Notes: generated from the sequence alone by a model not told the origin. 64,000 nucleotides of DNA from Acinetobacter sp. NIPH 2100 (GCF_000369805.1 NZ_KB850224.1:2924399-2988398); one strand, 5' to 3'. Positions 9,917 to 18,990 are shown, counted from the first letter of the stretch. Translations and numbers: made by a program.

Positions 9917-9942
9917 ATGTCTGAAATTTAAGACCCAGCATA

Positions 9943-9976
9943 AAAAAATGCCTTAATTAAAAAATTAAGGCATTTT
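9943..9976 (-). terminator. Terminator of the pga operon
   Basis: AAAATGCCTTAATT and its complement AATTAAGGCATTTT form a long stem 27 bp after the pgaD stop, with a U-run on the minus strand. Confidence 0.85.
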
Positions 9977-10003
9977 ATATTCGTGATTTAGAACAATACG
10001 TAA

Positions 10004-10420
10004 TTATTCTACGCGAATAATTTTACCATTCTCATCATGATGCACGATGCTCACTTTCTGCTGACGTCCTACCTGAATCTCTTGCTCAGGTAATTCGAAA
10101 TAACGCGCATAATCAGGCAAGGTCTTTTCAACAGCATGCTTTTTATGTACACGTTTTGCAGGCAAGAAACCCCACAACAACAATGCAACCGCACACATAA
10201 ATAATGCAGTCACCCCATGCTCAATGCCATCGCTAAATGCAGACATTAATCGTTGTGCGATATGGGTCTTTTGTAGCTCAACCAATACCCACACTAAAAT
10301 AAATGGACGCCATAATAATAACCAACCTGCCCACATCATTGCGGTGGTTGTGGTTGAAAAATAACGTTTGTGCCATGGGAGTTGGCGACGTACATCAATA
10401 ATTAAACTGTCAGCTTTCAT
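10004..10420 (-). CDS. pgaD: Poly-beta-1,6-N-acetylglucosamine biosynthesis protein PgaD
   Basis: The 138-residue protein matches PgaD in length (137 in E. coli) and layout. A short cytosolic start is followed by two membrane segments (about residues 28-48 and 68-86) and a soluble tail. PgaD partners the synthase PgaC at the inner membrane and is needed for polymerisation, which in E. coli responds to c-di-GMP. It lies 33 bp after pgaC on the same strand and ends the operon. Identification rests on length, topology and context more than on sharp motifs. Confidence 0.85.
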   Translation of the reverse strand: MKADSLIIDVRRQLPWHKRYFSTTTTAMMWAGWLLLWRPFILVWVLVELQKTHIAQRLMSAFSDGIEHGVTALFMCAVALLLWGFLPAKRVHKKHAVEKTLPDYARYFELPEQEIQVGRQQKVSIVHHDENGKIIRVE

Positions 10421-10453
10421 TGCTTTTTACTCAGCAAAATGAATCTTTCCGAT

Positions 10454-11710
10454 TCAACGAATTCCACGATCTGGGCTAATCCAACGGGCACGTTTCTCAT
10501 CATTACGCAACAGCACCTTTGGAAAGGCGACGATTGTAGCAGTAATCGTGATCAACCAAAACACAAACGGGTACCAAATCATCCAATAATAATTTTTCCC
10601 TAGGCTTGGTTCATAACGACTATCCATCCATTTGCTTAAAGCAAACTGAATTAAACAGGTCGCACCTAATAAAATTCCACTACCGTATGGTAAAAATGGT
10701 GAACTCACCACAGCAAGCGCTGGAATTGCAAAGATAAAGTGCAATAACCAGATCACCGCCATAATAAGCATCAAATATGACCAAATGAGTGTCAAACACA
10801 GCTCAAACATCAAAGGCCATAAAAAATTAAGTTTAGGTTTTAAAAACACATCAATATTTTTAACCAAAACCTGTGCCCCACCCATGGCCCAACGTAAACG
10901 TTGCTTCCATAATCCATTCAAGGTTTCAGGCATCAAAATCCAGACCAGCGCATTTGGCTCAAAGCGGACATCCCAACCTGCACGTTGTAATTTCCATGTG
11001 ATATCAATGTCTTCAGTCAACATATTCGGTGACCAATAATCCACTTGATGAACCGCGCTTTTACGGAAGGCAGTAATCACACCCGATACGGTAAATAAAC
11101 GGCCAAAAGTACGTTGTGCGCGCTTGATCATGCCGACAATCGAAGAGAACTCTCCCACTTGAATTCGTCCAAGCAAAGTTGAACGTGTACGAATACGTGG
11201 GTTGCCCGTTACAGCTGCTACTGTTGGATCTTCTAGAAAGTGTCGCATCATCCATTTGGCAGCATGTGGATCAAGCAGAGCATCACCATCAATCCCGATC
11301 AGGAATTCAGCATCGGTCATTAAGCTACCGGCTTGTAGCCCCATGGCCTTGCCTTGGTTTTGTGCCAAATGCACCACACGTAATTTTTCATACTGTGTCG
11401 CCAATCGATCCAGTACTTCACCCGTATTATCAGAGCTACCATCATTAATCGCAATCACCTCAAAATTCGGATAATCCAATTTGAGCGCATGGCTAATGGT
11501 TTCTTCGGCATTGTCCCCTTCATTAAAACAAGGCACCAATACCGCGACTTTGGGATATTCTGGCAAAGCAGCAGGTTGCTGATAGGGAGGATCCTGACGT
11601 TCTTTCCAGTAAAAAATGATTGCCCCAACCATCCACAGGTATGACATAAACAAGGGATAGTAAAAAACAAACTTTATGGCATATGACCACAATAAAGCAA
11701 TCCAACTCAT
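10454..11710 (-). CDS. pgaC: Poly-beta-1,6-N-acetyl-D-glucosamine synthase
   Basis: This 418-residue GT2-family membrane glycosyltransferase polymerises UDP-GlcNAc into poly-N-acetylglucosamine. An N-terminal membrane helix precedes the catalytic domain. That domain has VLVPCFNEGDN near residue 54, the UDP-binding AINDGSSDNTGE near residue 86, the DGDALLDP (DxD) site near residue 139, TEDIDITW as catalytic-base region near residue 232, and the QRLRWAMGG (QxxRW) acceptor motif near residue 268. Further membrane helices follow. It is 12 bp after pgaB. E. coli PgaC is slightly longer (441). Confidence 0.96.
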   Translation of the reverse strand: MSWIALLWSYAIKFVFYYPLFMSYLWMVGAIIFYWKERQDPPYQQPAALPEYPKVAVLVPCFNEGDNAEETISHALKLDYPNFEVIAINDGSSDNTGEVLDRLATQYEKLRVVHLAQNQGKAMGLQAGSLMTDAEFLIGIDGDALLDPHAAKWMMRHFLEDPTVAAVTGNPRIRTRSTLLGRIQVGEFSSIVGMIKRAQRTFGRLFTVSGVITAFRKSAVHQVDYWSPNMLTEDIDITWKLQRAGWDVRFEPNALVWILMPETLNGLWKQRLRWAMGGAQVLVKNIDVFLKPKLNFLWPLMFELCLTLIWSYLMLIMAVIWLLHFIFAIPALAVVSSPFLPYGSGILLGATCLIQFALSKWMDSRYEPSLGKNYYWMIWYPFVFWLITITATIVAFPKVLLRNDEKRARWISPDRGIR

Positions 11711-11722
11711 CTCATTACTCCA

Positions 11723-13720
11723 CTATGGTACTAACTGAGATGATTTTAGACTAAAAGCCTTATGCATTGTTTCGACATCTGGGTGTCCTTTGATCGGATC
11801 ATCAGGATAATAGGCCACGTGCATTGCACCTTGCTCATATAATGACTTGATGGTTGCCGCCATTTCTTCAGATGGAACTTTTTGGTCATTACGCCAATTC
11901 ACCGCCTGCAACTCCATCACGGTCTTTTTAATTCCATTTGGATATTGCTTCACGCGATTCATGATATCTGAATAGAATTTTGCAGGATTATCAGACTGCT
12001 CCATATAAGGCATCGCCATAATCGCAGTAAAGTCATAACGATTCAGTGATTGCTCCAAAGATTGCGCGTACCAGTTTTCTGCATAGGCATTTAAAGCCAC
12101 CTGCGCATAAAGATTACGTGCAGTCACAAGGAATGGTTGATATTGGCGAACCTCCCCTGCAAGCTCCATGGCAAAATCATCAAGATAACGGGTTTTATAT
12201 GCTGTCCATTTTTGCAACGCTGCATCATTGTCTCGGATTTTAGCCAAATCCGTTGGTAAACCTTGTTTCGCATAGGCAGCCAAAGCATCGGGACTGGCAT
12301 CTTCATAGTCAGACAATGTCACATCATCATGGAACAACAAGCCATCAAACGGTGTCGACTTCGCCAAATCTTGATAGATTTCTTTAATGGTTTGTCGTGC
12401 TGGTGCTGAGAATGGGCTGAGACGGATATAGCCCATATTTAAATGCTCACCCGCTTTTGCCTGTTGCGTTTCAACTAAATCTTTCGACACTGGATCATTC
12501 TTAGGTAATTCCCAAGCCAATAATGGCATCCACGCATATAAACGTTGTACAGGCGTACGCGTTTGAATCTGCCAAGCGACACGGTTAAATAAATCTGCAC
12601 GCATCGGAATATGACGATTTGGGAAATACACCATATCGGCTGAACCATTGGCATCAGGATCAGAAAAGGCCTGTAAATAGACGGTATTTACACCCATGCC
12701 ATTAATACGGTCAATCAAATGATCGAGATTACGTTCTTGCTGTTTGGTATCTGGATCATAAATATAGTCTAAATCGACATGCATAATTTTTTGCGGTCGA
12801 TTGTTATCATTCAAATTCAATTCACGGTTCTTGATTTCTTGCGCCAATGCGCTGGTCGACATATTACCCTGAATCAAAATACGGCTCATATTTTGCAGCG
12901 ATTGTTTAGCGTGATCTGCCCCATCATCCAAGGTAATGGTAATCGGCATACCCAACTGCTTAGCTGTTTGCACCAGTTGCATGTTATAGCGACCATAAGG
13001 CCAGACCATCACACGTGGCGAACGTAAACCATGTGCTTTTAATAAATCATTATTGGTTTTTAAATCTTGATAAACCCGTGCTTGGTAGACCGCATCATTT
13101 TCATAGCTCTTGGTTTTCGGATCATAAATACGGGTGATGGCTGCAGGTTCTGAATTTCCTTGTGGATTACCATTAACCCCTTGATGTAAATGATAACTGT
13201 GACTGGCGATTTCAACCAAACCACTGTTTTGCATTTCCTTAAGTTCATCCCAACTCAAGATTTTATTACGCTCAATCGGCTCACCACCAAAATCAACTTT
13301 TTGTCCTGCTTTAGGCTCTAACCACGAACCCACAACAGCTAACACGACTGGAATCTTTTTGGCACGAATAATCGGATAGGCATTTTGATAAAAAGATTGA
13401 TAGCCATCATCGACCGTCAGCAAAATAGGTTTAGTTGGTAATTTATATTTACCTTGATGTGCTTTGATCAGCTGATCGACATTAATAAAGTGATAGCCAT
13501 TCTTTTTCAACCAGTCGATATGCTCACCAAACTGCTTGGCAGTCACTGCATAGCTTGGAATCAGTGCATCTTTGCGATCTGTAATTTCGTGATACCCAAT
13601 GACGGTCAATGTGGTTGCATCGATTTTTGGATTTGCCGCAAAAGTTGTGGTACTGGCAACCACCCCAAACACAAGACCTAAAAAAGTTTTTAACGTCGGG
13701 GACACTAAACGTGTTGTCAT
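11723..13720 (-). CDS. pgaB: Poly-beta-1,6-N-acetyl-D-glucosamine N-deacetylase
   Basis: The 665-residue product has the two-domain form of PgaB. An N-terminal CE4 deacetylase domain (TVDDGYQSFY near residue 105, metal-binding HSYHLH near residue 175, WPYGRYN near residue 243) precedes a C-terminal glycoside-hydrolase-like domain starting with IMHVDLDYIYDP. It partly deacetylates the polymer in the periplasm so it can be exported. The signal peptide ends TTFA-AN and has no cysteine, whereas E. coli PgaB is an outer-membrane lipoprotein. It is the first gene of pgaB-pgaC-pgaD. The usual upstream pgaA porin gene is absent, and the 257 bp upstream are AT-rich non-coding DNA. Confidence 0.95.
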   Translation of the reverse strand: MTTRLVSPTLKTFLGLVFGVVASTTTFAANPKIDATTLTVIGYHEITDRKDALIPSYAVTAKQFGEHIDWLKKNGYHFINVDQLIKAHQGKYKLPTKPILLTVDDGYQSFYQNAYPIIRAKKIPVVLAVVGSWLEPKAGQKVDFGGEPIERNKILSWDELKEMQNSGLVEIASHSYHLHQGVNGNPQGNSEPAAITRIYDPKTKSYENDAVYQARVYQDLKTNNDLLKAHGLRSPRVMVWPYGRYNMQLVQTAKQLGMPITITLDDGADHAKQSLQNMSRILIQGNMSTSALAQEIKNRELNLNDNNRPQKIMHVDLDYIYDPDTKQQERNLDHLIDRINGMGVNTVYLQAFSDPDANGSADMVYFPNRHIPMRADLFNRVAWQIQTRTPVQRLYAWMPLLAWELPKNDPVSKDLVETQQAKAGEHLNMGYIRLSPFSAPARQTIKEIYQDLAKSTPFDGLLFHDDVTLSDYEDASPDALAAYAKQGLPTDLAKIRDNDAALQKWTAYKTRYLDDFAMELAGEVRQYQPFLVTARNLYAQVALNAYAENWYAQSLEQSLNRYDFTAIMAMPYMEQSDNPAKFYSDIMNRVKQYPNGIKKTVMELQAVNWRNDQKVPSEEMAATIKSLYEQGAMHVAYYPDDPIKGHPDVETMHKAFSLKSSQLVP

Positions 13721-13924
13721 AGAGATATCGTCTCAAGATTAGAAATTCGCTGATCGCAGATCATGCCTGCACCATCTTACAGTTTTATGGATAAATAAGA
13801 TGTTTTTGAATGGTCAGCGGGAAGTACGGATTGTATTTATAATTTTAAAAACTGAAAATAAACTTAAATGCATTTTTTATGATATCAATCACATTTTAAC
13901 TGAATATTTTTTGACAAAAATAAT

Positions 13925-13957
13925 AAGCTCCTGATCTACGCTCTAGATCAGGAGCTT
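13925..13957 (-). terminator. Hairpin after the 133-residue hypothetical gene
   Basis: AGCTCCTGATCTA and TAGATCAGGAGCT form a long stem with a very short loop 21 bp after the stop codon at 13978. It separates that gene from pgaB. Confidence 0.75.
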
Positions 13958-13977
13958 TGAACAATTTTTTTAAATGA

Positions 13978-14379
13978 TTAGTACTGAATTAACTGAAAGT
14001 TAGGGTCATCTGCAAGTTGCTGTAAATAGTGACGCTCTTTTTGATAAAAATATTTATTCAGGCGATTCACCCACTCACCACGGCGGAAAGTCAGTATCTT
14101 TTTATGCACTCCATCATATTCCAGCAGCACAACATTACTATCATCCTCACCTGCCGCTAAACGCGTTATTTTATAGTCATGCGGTGCATACTGATGTGAA
14201 GGCTGTAATGACCTGAGAATTTCAATTTTATAGTCACCATCAATCCAGTAATGCTTATCGATCAACGCTTTTTCATTCACCCAAAAACCCGTTTGTGCGC
14301 CATCATGAGTATCGATCAGAAAAAAATGATCTAACTCTCTTAACAATTCCGATGCCGTGATATCCAAATAATCATTCAT
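13978..14379 (-). CDS. Hypothetical protein, 133 residues
   Basis: A GAGG ribosome site lies 5 nt before the ATG, which supports a real gene. The product is soluble, rich in charged and aromatic residues, has no signal or membrane segment, and ends in QLIQY. I do not recognise a family. It lies on the pga strand, but a hairpin between them argues against a shared operon. It occupies the place where pgaA would be expected but bears no resemblance to a porin. Confidence 0.65.
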   Translation of the reverse strand: MNDYLDITASELLRELDHFFLIDTHDGAQTGFWVNEKALIDKHYWIDGDYKIEILRSLQPSHQYAPHDYKITRLAAGEDDSNVVLLEYDGVHKKILTFRRGEWVNRLNKYFYQKERHYLQQLADDPNFQLIQY

Positions 14380-14754
14380 ATCGACCTCTATACACTCAAA
14401 TTTTTATCGTTGCTTATTGCCGCATTTTTATAATGGATAAACTATAAGTGACATCTTCCCCGATTGCCTTATAGTGACCTAAAAAAGCAAACTTTCATGA
14501 CCTTAGAATCAACACGTGTTATTCAAAAAATTAAGGCTTTCAGAAAAATTGCTCTTTTAACTCAAAGATATACAGGACTGTATATAGAGAATCAATATTT
14601 TTTTCTTGGGCTGCAATAAAATTCAGATGAAAGAAATAGTTTTAAAAATCAAAACTTTATTATAGGTTTATTGATATTATTTTATGCTTATGATTTTAAA
14701 GCGATTTAGTCTAAAAATCGACCAAATCGCTTTCTTTTTGAGTACCAAAAATGG
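14380..14754. other. Non-coding AT-rich gap with one strong inverted repeat
   Basis: No coding frame is convincing here. At 14698-14733 AAAGCGATTTAGTC pairs with GACCAAATCGCTTT, with one mismatch and an 8-nt loop. A T-rich tail follows on the plus strand. As it lies 22 bp past the FKBP stop it may terminate that minus-strand gene, although the U-run faces the other way. Confidence 0.55.
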
Positions 14755-15096
14755 TTATTCGTCGCGTGTTTTTACATCGAACAATTCAATTTCAAAGGTC
14801 AGATTGGCATTGGCTGGAATAATCTTACCCATTTTACGTGAGCCATACGCCAAATGTGCAGGGACAATCAATTTACGCTTTCCACCCACACGCATTCCCA
14901 TAATGCCTTGATCCCAGCCCTTAATCACACGTCCAGTACCAATCACCGTTTCAAAGTAATTACCGCGATCAAGTGACGAATCAAACTTGGTTCCATCTTC
15001 TAACCAACCCGTGTAATGGGTCGTGATCAAAGCACCACGAACTGCTTCTTTACCTTCACCTACTTTTAAATCAATAATTTCTAATTCTGTACTCAT
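14755..15096 (-). CDS. FKBP-type peptidyl-prolyl cis-trans isomerase
   Basis: This 113-residue single-domain FKBP catalyses proline isomerisation during protein folding. Visible family elements are VHYTGWL-like THYTGWLEDGTKFDSS near residue 27, the FETVIGTGRVIKGWDQG core (the W at the base of the proline pocket), VGGKRKLIVPAHLAYG and the final FEIELFDV strand. No signal peptide is present, so it should be cytosolic. It lies 29 bp after yaeQ on the same strand, a likely two-gene unit. Confidence 0.93.
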   Translation of the reverse strand: MSTELEIIDLKVGEGKEAVRGALITTHYTGWLEDGTKFDSSLDRGNYFETVIGTGRVIKGWDQGIMGMRVGGKRKLIVPAHLAYGSRKMGKIIPANANLTFEIELFDVKTRDE

Positions 15097-15125
15097 CTTT
15101 ATCTCTCCAAATCACTCAAGCTAAA

Positions 15126-15656
15126 TTATTGCAATTGTTGCCATTGAATGTCGACCTGACCTTTGTCGCTTAACAATGTCCATTCGCCATCCATAATATT
15201 CAGCTGCAATTGCATAGTACGTTCGCATAAACCCTCAAGTTCTTGCGTGGTTTGTGGGGCCAATTGCCACACTTGCACATTGCTTAAGGTTTTAATTTTG
15301 GTATTCTTCTGCCACCAATCATCCGATTGAGAGCCATAAGTCACAACTGCAACACTCTTACAACGCGCACTCGCCTTTTTCACTTTATCTTCTGATGGAC
15401 AACCGACTTCGATCCATTTCTCTAACAGCCCTGTCAGGTCTTTTTGCCATAACGCAGGTTCATCTGTTTCAAATAAGTCTTTGGTAAACTCTAAACGTTC
15501 ATCGGCAAAACGTGCATACGCCAGAATACGAACCATTAAACGTTCAATGGTTTCAGAGGGATGCTGAGCAAGGGTGAGCTGATAATCTGCATAGATATGC
15601 TCATCCATATTGGCAATATTGAGGTCTGCCTTATATATTGTTGCTTTTAACGCCAT
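15126..15656 (-). CDS. yaeQ: YaeQ family protein
   Basis: The 176-residue product is close to E. coli YaeQ (181). It shows the conserved ATIYKADLNIANMDE opening, the HPSETIERLMVRILAYA helix, and the DEPALWQKDLTG and WIEVGCPSEDKVKKA segments. The fold resembles PD-(D/E)xK nucleases. A cellular role is not established. It is followed closely by the FKBP gene and preceded, 54 bp away, by a G3E GTPase gene on the same strand. Confidence 0.9.
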   Translation of the reverse strand: MALKATIYKADLNIANMDEHIYADYQLTLAQHPSETIERLMVRILAYARFADERLEFTKDLFETDEPALWQKDLTGLLEKWIEVGCPSEDKVKKASARCKSVAVVTYGSQSDDWWQKNTKIKTLSNVQVWQLAPQTTQELEGLCERTMQLQLNIMDGEWTLLSDKGQVDIQWQQLQ

Positions 15657-15710
15657 AAACTAAACTCTTAAATACAGTGTTCTCAAATTTGGCGCTAAGC
15701 ATACTCTATT

Positions 15711-16745
15711 TTAGCGAGAAGCATGTGCGATTTGATCATGTTGATCATCAATCGGATCAATACGGCATTGCAATAATTGTGTTTCAAAAGCGAGCCAGTC
15801 ATGTGCTGACTGACAAATCACTTCAATTCGATTATCAATGCTTTCTTCAGCCGACTTATAGTTAAACTGCTGCGGATTAAAATTAAAACTTTTCCAACCT
15901 TGATCAGTATTAAAGATACCCTTGATTCTCACCCAGTCTTGTTGCTCACACAACAGATCCAATAAATCATGAAAATTAAACTGCCAGCGTTTCGGCAATT
16001 TCCAGCCCGCAACCGTATAGCCCTGCGCTGTTTCAACATAATGATAAGGAAGTTGCTTTATCTCTGGTATGTGTTCAGCAACTTGCGTTTGTTGCAATCT
16101 TAGTAAAGGTTGAATCTTACGTTGTACAGGTTGTTGTTGAATGTCTAATTGTTGAATATCCACTTGCCCATTTTCCACTTCAATCCAATACTGGACATAA
16201 GTTTCATACTCTTGTTTCAAATCGGCATAAGCTTGATGATCTGCGGCTGTCATACAGTCGATATGCGACAACACGACAATTTGTGCTGCTTTTAGTTGAT
16301 CGGTATATAGATTCTGTTTCACCCAATCCTGATCATGTAGGCGACTCCCATCCACAACAATCACCAAAGCGCGCATTGCCAAACTACTCTGCCAATGCGG
16401 TTCAGTCAGTTGTTCCAATAATTGCGCTGGATGTCCCAAACCTGTGGGTTCGATAAATAAACGATCAGGTTTGCTTTCACTAAGCAAGCGAGAAAGTGCA
16501 ATCTGCATCGGCAACTGACTGCTACAACACAAACAACCTCCCAATAGCTCTTTCACCGCATAGCCTTGCTGCTGACTAATAAGTTGTTGGTCAACCCCAA
16601 TCTGCCCAAACTCATTCATCAAAACGGCCCATACTTCATGTTCAGGCTTCTGAGTCAGCAAATGCTGTAATAATGTGGTCTTACCTGCGCCTAAAAAGCC
16701 AGAAATAATATGTGTAGCAACAGTTTTTGGGGCAAGAAGTTTCAC
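15711..16745 (-). CDS. G3E-family GTPase, COG0523/CobW-like metallochaperone
   Basis: The 344-residue protein has the P-loop GFLGAGKTTLL at residues 17-27, Walker B-like FIEPTGLGHP near residue 97, and the family metal-binding CxCC motif as GGCLCC near residue 70. An SHID sequence occupies the guanine-specificity position. COG0523 proteins use GTP to deliver zinc, cobalt or other metals. Which metal applies here is unknown, and I saw no Zur-type palindrome upstream. The C-terminal CobW_C domain is long and glutamine-rich. It may be transcribed with yaeQ and the FKBP gene. Confidence 0.88.
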   Translation of the reverse strand: MKLLAPKTVATHIISGFLGAGKTTLLQHLLTQKPEHEVWAVLMNEFGQIGVDQQLISQQQGYAVKELLGGCLCCSSQLPMQIALSRLLSESKPDRLFIEPTGLGHPAQLLEQLTEPHWQSSLAMRALVIVVDGSRLHDQDWVKQNLYTDQLKAAQIVVLSHIDCMTAADHQAYADLKQEYETYVQYWIEVENGQVDIQQLDIQQQPVQRKIQPLLRLQQTQVAEHIPEIKQLPYHYVETAQGYTVAGWKLPKRWQFNFHDLLDLLCEQQDWVRIKGIFNTDQGWKSFNFNPQQFNYKSAEESIDNRIEVICQSAHDWLAFETQLLQCRIDPIDDQHDQIAHASR

Positions 16746-17223
16746 GACACACTCTTATTCGGAATTTATTTCATTCTAAATAGAAAAACCGATGAAATAA
16801 AATAAAGAATGATTTTTCCGAATAATTGGAATTAAGGCCTATTAAGTAATAATTATGGGATTTTAATCACATATTAAATCTAAAAATCTTATTTAGAAAT
16901 AAGATATGAATGGTTTATTCAATTAAGCATTTTTTATAAAAGCAAAGCTAGTGTTTAAAACACGTAAAATATTAGATTGTTTTTTGACCATAAAAACATA
17001 TTTCCATACATTTTAATCCTTAATTTCTTCATGATGTTTTACATAGAAACTACATAACACGATTCAATATTTCATATTGTTAAGATAGGCGTAATAGATT
17101 GTTAAGAACATTGCCGCAAATACGTTTGGCACATAGCATGGACCTCATGCCGAAATTGAGAGATTGGAATTAACCAATCCTCCTATTGAGGTTGTTATTT
17201 TAAATGAAATAAGGATGCCTAAC
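16746..17223. other. Long AT-rich gap with structured leader near its right end
   Basis: There is no credible gene in these 478 bp. Near the right end two hairpins can form: GCATG-GACCT-CATGC (17136-17150) and GATTGG-AATTAA-CCAATC (17162-17179). They would sit in the 5' leader of the small secreted protein gene. Confidence 0.5.
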
Positions 17224-17418
17224 ATGAAATTTATCAAAACTGTTCTTGCAACTACACTTACTCTTGCAGCAGCTTCTACATTTGCAGCACCAGTAGAACA
17301 ACAAACTGAAGAAAAGGTTGTTGTTTCAACTCAAGAGCAACCTGAAACTCAAGGTCAAGCTGCAACTGATGCAACAGCAACTGAAGCACCTGCATCTACA
17401 CCTGCGCCAACAAACTAA
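17224..17418 (+). CDS. Small secreted hypothetical protein
   Basis: Start at the ATG at 17224, supported by AAGGAT 9 nt upstream. Upstream in-frame codons lie in the leader. The 64-residue product has a clear signal peptide (KFIKTVLATTLTLAAA, cleavage after STFA). The mature part is only about 44 residues, low-complexity, acidic and rich in T, E, Q, A and P. It is predicted periplasmic or secreted and probably disordered. No family is recognised. A strong terminator follows. Confidence 0.7.
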   Translation: MKFIKTVLATTLTLAAASTFAAPVEQQTEEKVVVSTQEQPETQGQAATDATATEAPASTPAPTN

Positions 17419-17491
17419 TCAGATCTTAAGGTTCCTCCAGACCTTTAGACCAACATTTGTAATGATTTAAAATTTACTTCATTACAAATGT

Positions 17492-17532
17492 AAAAAGATC
17501 GAACCATGCTGCGGTTCGATCTTTTATTTTTT
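17492..17532. terminator. Terminator between small secreted protein and thioesterase
   Basis: AAAAGATCGAACC and GGTTCGATCTTTT form a 13-bp stem with a 7-nt loop, ending in T-rich sequence. It lies between convergent genes and could work both ways. Confidence 0.85.
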
Positions 17533-17554
17533 GGAGAAAGAATTTATAAAAGAA

Positions 17555-18076
17555 TTAACACTGCGTTGTTTTTTTAAACATACTGCATGAAGGTTGATGA
17601 ACCTCTTGCAAGCGCGTTGCCTTACGCTGCTCTGCAGCTTCAAAGCGGCAACGTTTCCATTCAGTATCTAAATTTAATTGTGGTACTTCTTTTGGCTTAC
17701 GCTGCTCATCGACTGCAACCATGGTGAAATAACAGGTATTGGTATGGCGAATCGTGCGCTTCTGAATATTTTGCGCTTCAACACGAATGCCAATTTCCAT
17801 AGACGTCCGCCCAACATGATTCACGCTCGCCAAAAATGTCACCAGCTCACCCACATAAATGGGTTCTTTGAAATTAACGCGATCCACAGATAAAGTCACA
17901 ACATAGCTGCCTGAGTATCGGCTTGCACAAGCATAAGCAACTTGATCAAGTAGCTTTAGAATGGTTCCACCATGAACATTACCTGAAAAATTGGCCATAT
18001 CAGGTGTCATCAAAACGGTCATTGTCAGCTCTGATTGGTCATCAGGTGCTTGGTTTGCTTGATCTAATTGATACAT
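17555..18076 (-). CDS. Acyl-CoA thioesterase, hotdog fold
   Basis: This 173-residue hotdog protein resembles cytosolic acyl-CoA hydrolases (YciA/Acot7 group). The active-site segment NVHGGTILKLLDQVAY is near residue 32, followed by VDRVNFKEPIYVGELV and VGRTSMEIGIRVEAQN. It would hydrolyse acyl-CoA to free acid and CoA in the cytosol. A cysteine-containing tail of about 40 residues follows the hotdog domain. It is a single-gene unit. Confidence 0.9.
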   Translation of the reverse strand: MYQLDQANQAPDDQSELTMTVLMTPDMANFSGNVHGGTILKLLDQVAYACASRYSGSYVVTLSVDRVNFKEPIYVGELVTFLASVNHVGRTSMEIGIRVEAQNIQKRTIRHTNTCYFTMVAVDEQRKPKEVPQLNLDTEWKRCRFEAAEQRKATRLQEVHQPSCSMFKKTTQC

Positions 18077-18206
18077 GGGAAGAGCTCATAGAGAATACAA
18101 CATGATTATTATCGTTTATTCATGAGCATAAACATATGCGCAAAACCATAAAACATCATCAATTCTTTTTATGATCTTGTTGCTGTTTAATTCAAAATAA
18201 TGACAT

Positions 18207-18268
18207 CTCAAGTATTTTTATTCAGTCCGTTCTTCAAAGAAAGAGAATATTTGAATAAAATACTTGAG
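18207..18268. terminator. Long AT-rich hairpin after marC
   Basis: CTCAAGTATTTTTATTCA and TGAATAAAATACTTGAG pair over 17 bp with one bulged T and a 26-nt loop. It lies 25 bp after the marC stop and is probably its terminator. Confidence 0.55.
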
Positions 18269-18293
18269 CTGTGAAATCGAGGCTTTATACAAT

Positions 18294-18917
18294 TCAACTC
18301 AGATTGGCTGAACGAATCAGCCCAATGATACCGTTTACAATCATATCAATTGCAATCGTACCAATCAGCAAAGCGGATAAACGACCAACAATATCAAAAT
18401 AGCGATCGATATACTTTGCATGCTTATAACGTAAATGATCGTGACCAAATTTCATCAAGATCAAAATACTACAGGTTAAAATCAAGGTAATCGCAATCAC
18501 GGCCATTGCGCCTGTAAAAGGTACACTCACCCCTGTGACCACCGCAGCACTAATCGTCCCTGGGCCGATCATAAATGGCATCGCGATGGTGCCTGCCAGA
18601 TGCTCAGGTGCACCACGCATTTCTCCGATCGTCTCCGCGCCTTGAAATACATAACGGTAACCAATCACCAAGAAAATGAAGCCGCCAAAAATTTGAAAAG
18701 ATTCAAACCGTACATTCAAATATCGACTAAAAATATTCTCACCACCCCAGGCAAAAAGAATAAACACCCCAAAGGCAATCAAACTACCCTGTATCAAAGC
18801 TTTACTAAATACCTTTGCATCGGTGTTACGGATCATCCCGACCATGTAAACACTCATCAGAAAGGGATTGAGCAATGAGAAAAATAATGCAAACGCATGA
18901 ATATAAGGAGAAAACAT
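18294..18917 (-). CDS. MarC-family integral membrane protein
   Basis: The 207-residue protein has about six hydrophobic segments and the MarC family pattern. These include FFSLLNPF near the start, FGGFIFLVIGYRYVFQG, and the conserved loop AGTIAMPFMIGPGTISA. MarC proteins sit in the inner membrane and have no proven transport substrate, and the old link to antibiotic resistance was not upheld. It is encoded alone, 73 bp after a lipoprotein gene on the same strand. Confidence 0.88.
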   Translation of the reverse strand: MFSPYIHAFALFFSLLNPFLMSVYMVGMIRNTDAKVFSKALIQGSLIAFGVFILFAWGGENIFSRYLNVRFESFQIFGGFIFLVIGYRYVFQGAETIGEMRGAPEHLAGTIAMPFMIGPGTISAAVVTGVSVPFTGAMAVIAITLILTCSILILMKFGHDHLRYKHAKYIDRYFDIVGRLSALLIGTIAIDMIVNGIIGLIRSANLS

Positions 18918-18990
18918 AACAGTCTCTTTAATCTGCGGAAAATTTTAAATGCCTGCAATCACAGGCAAAGTCTGGAATAGCAATACAGCC

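Larger units (their letters stand above)
9775..9929 (+). repeat. Direct repeat copy 2: tRNA-Leu plus trailer and terminator
   Basis: This is the partner of the repeat at 7578-7732. Upstream sequences of the two copies are unrelated, so the duplication boundary is at or near the tRNA 5' end. Confidence 0.93.
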
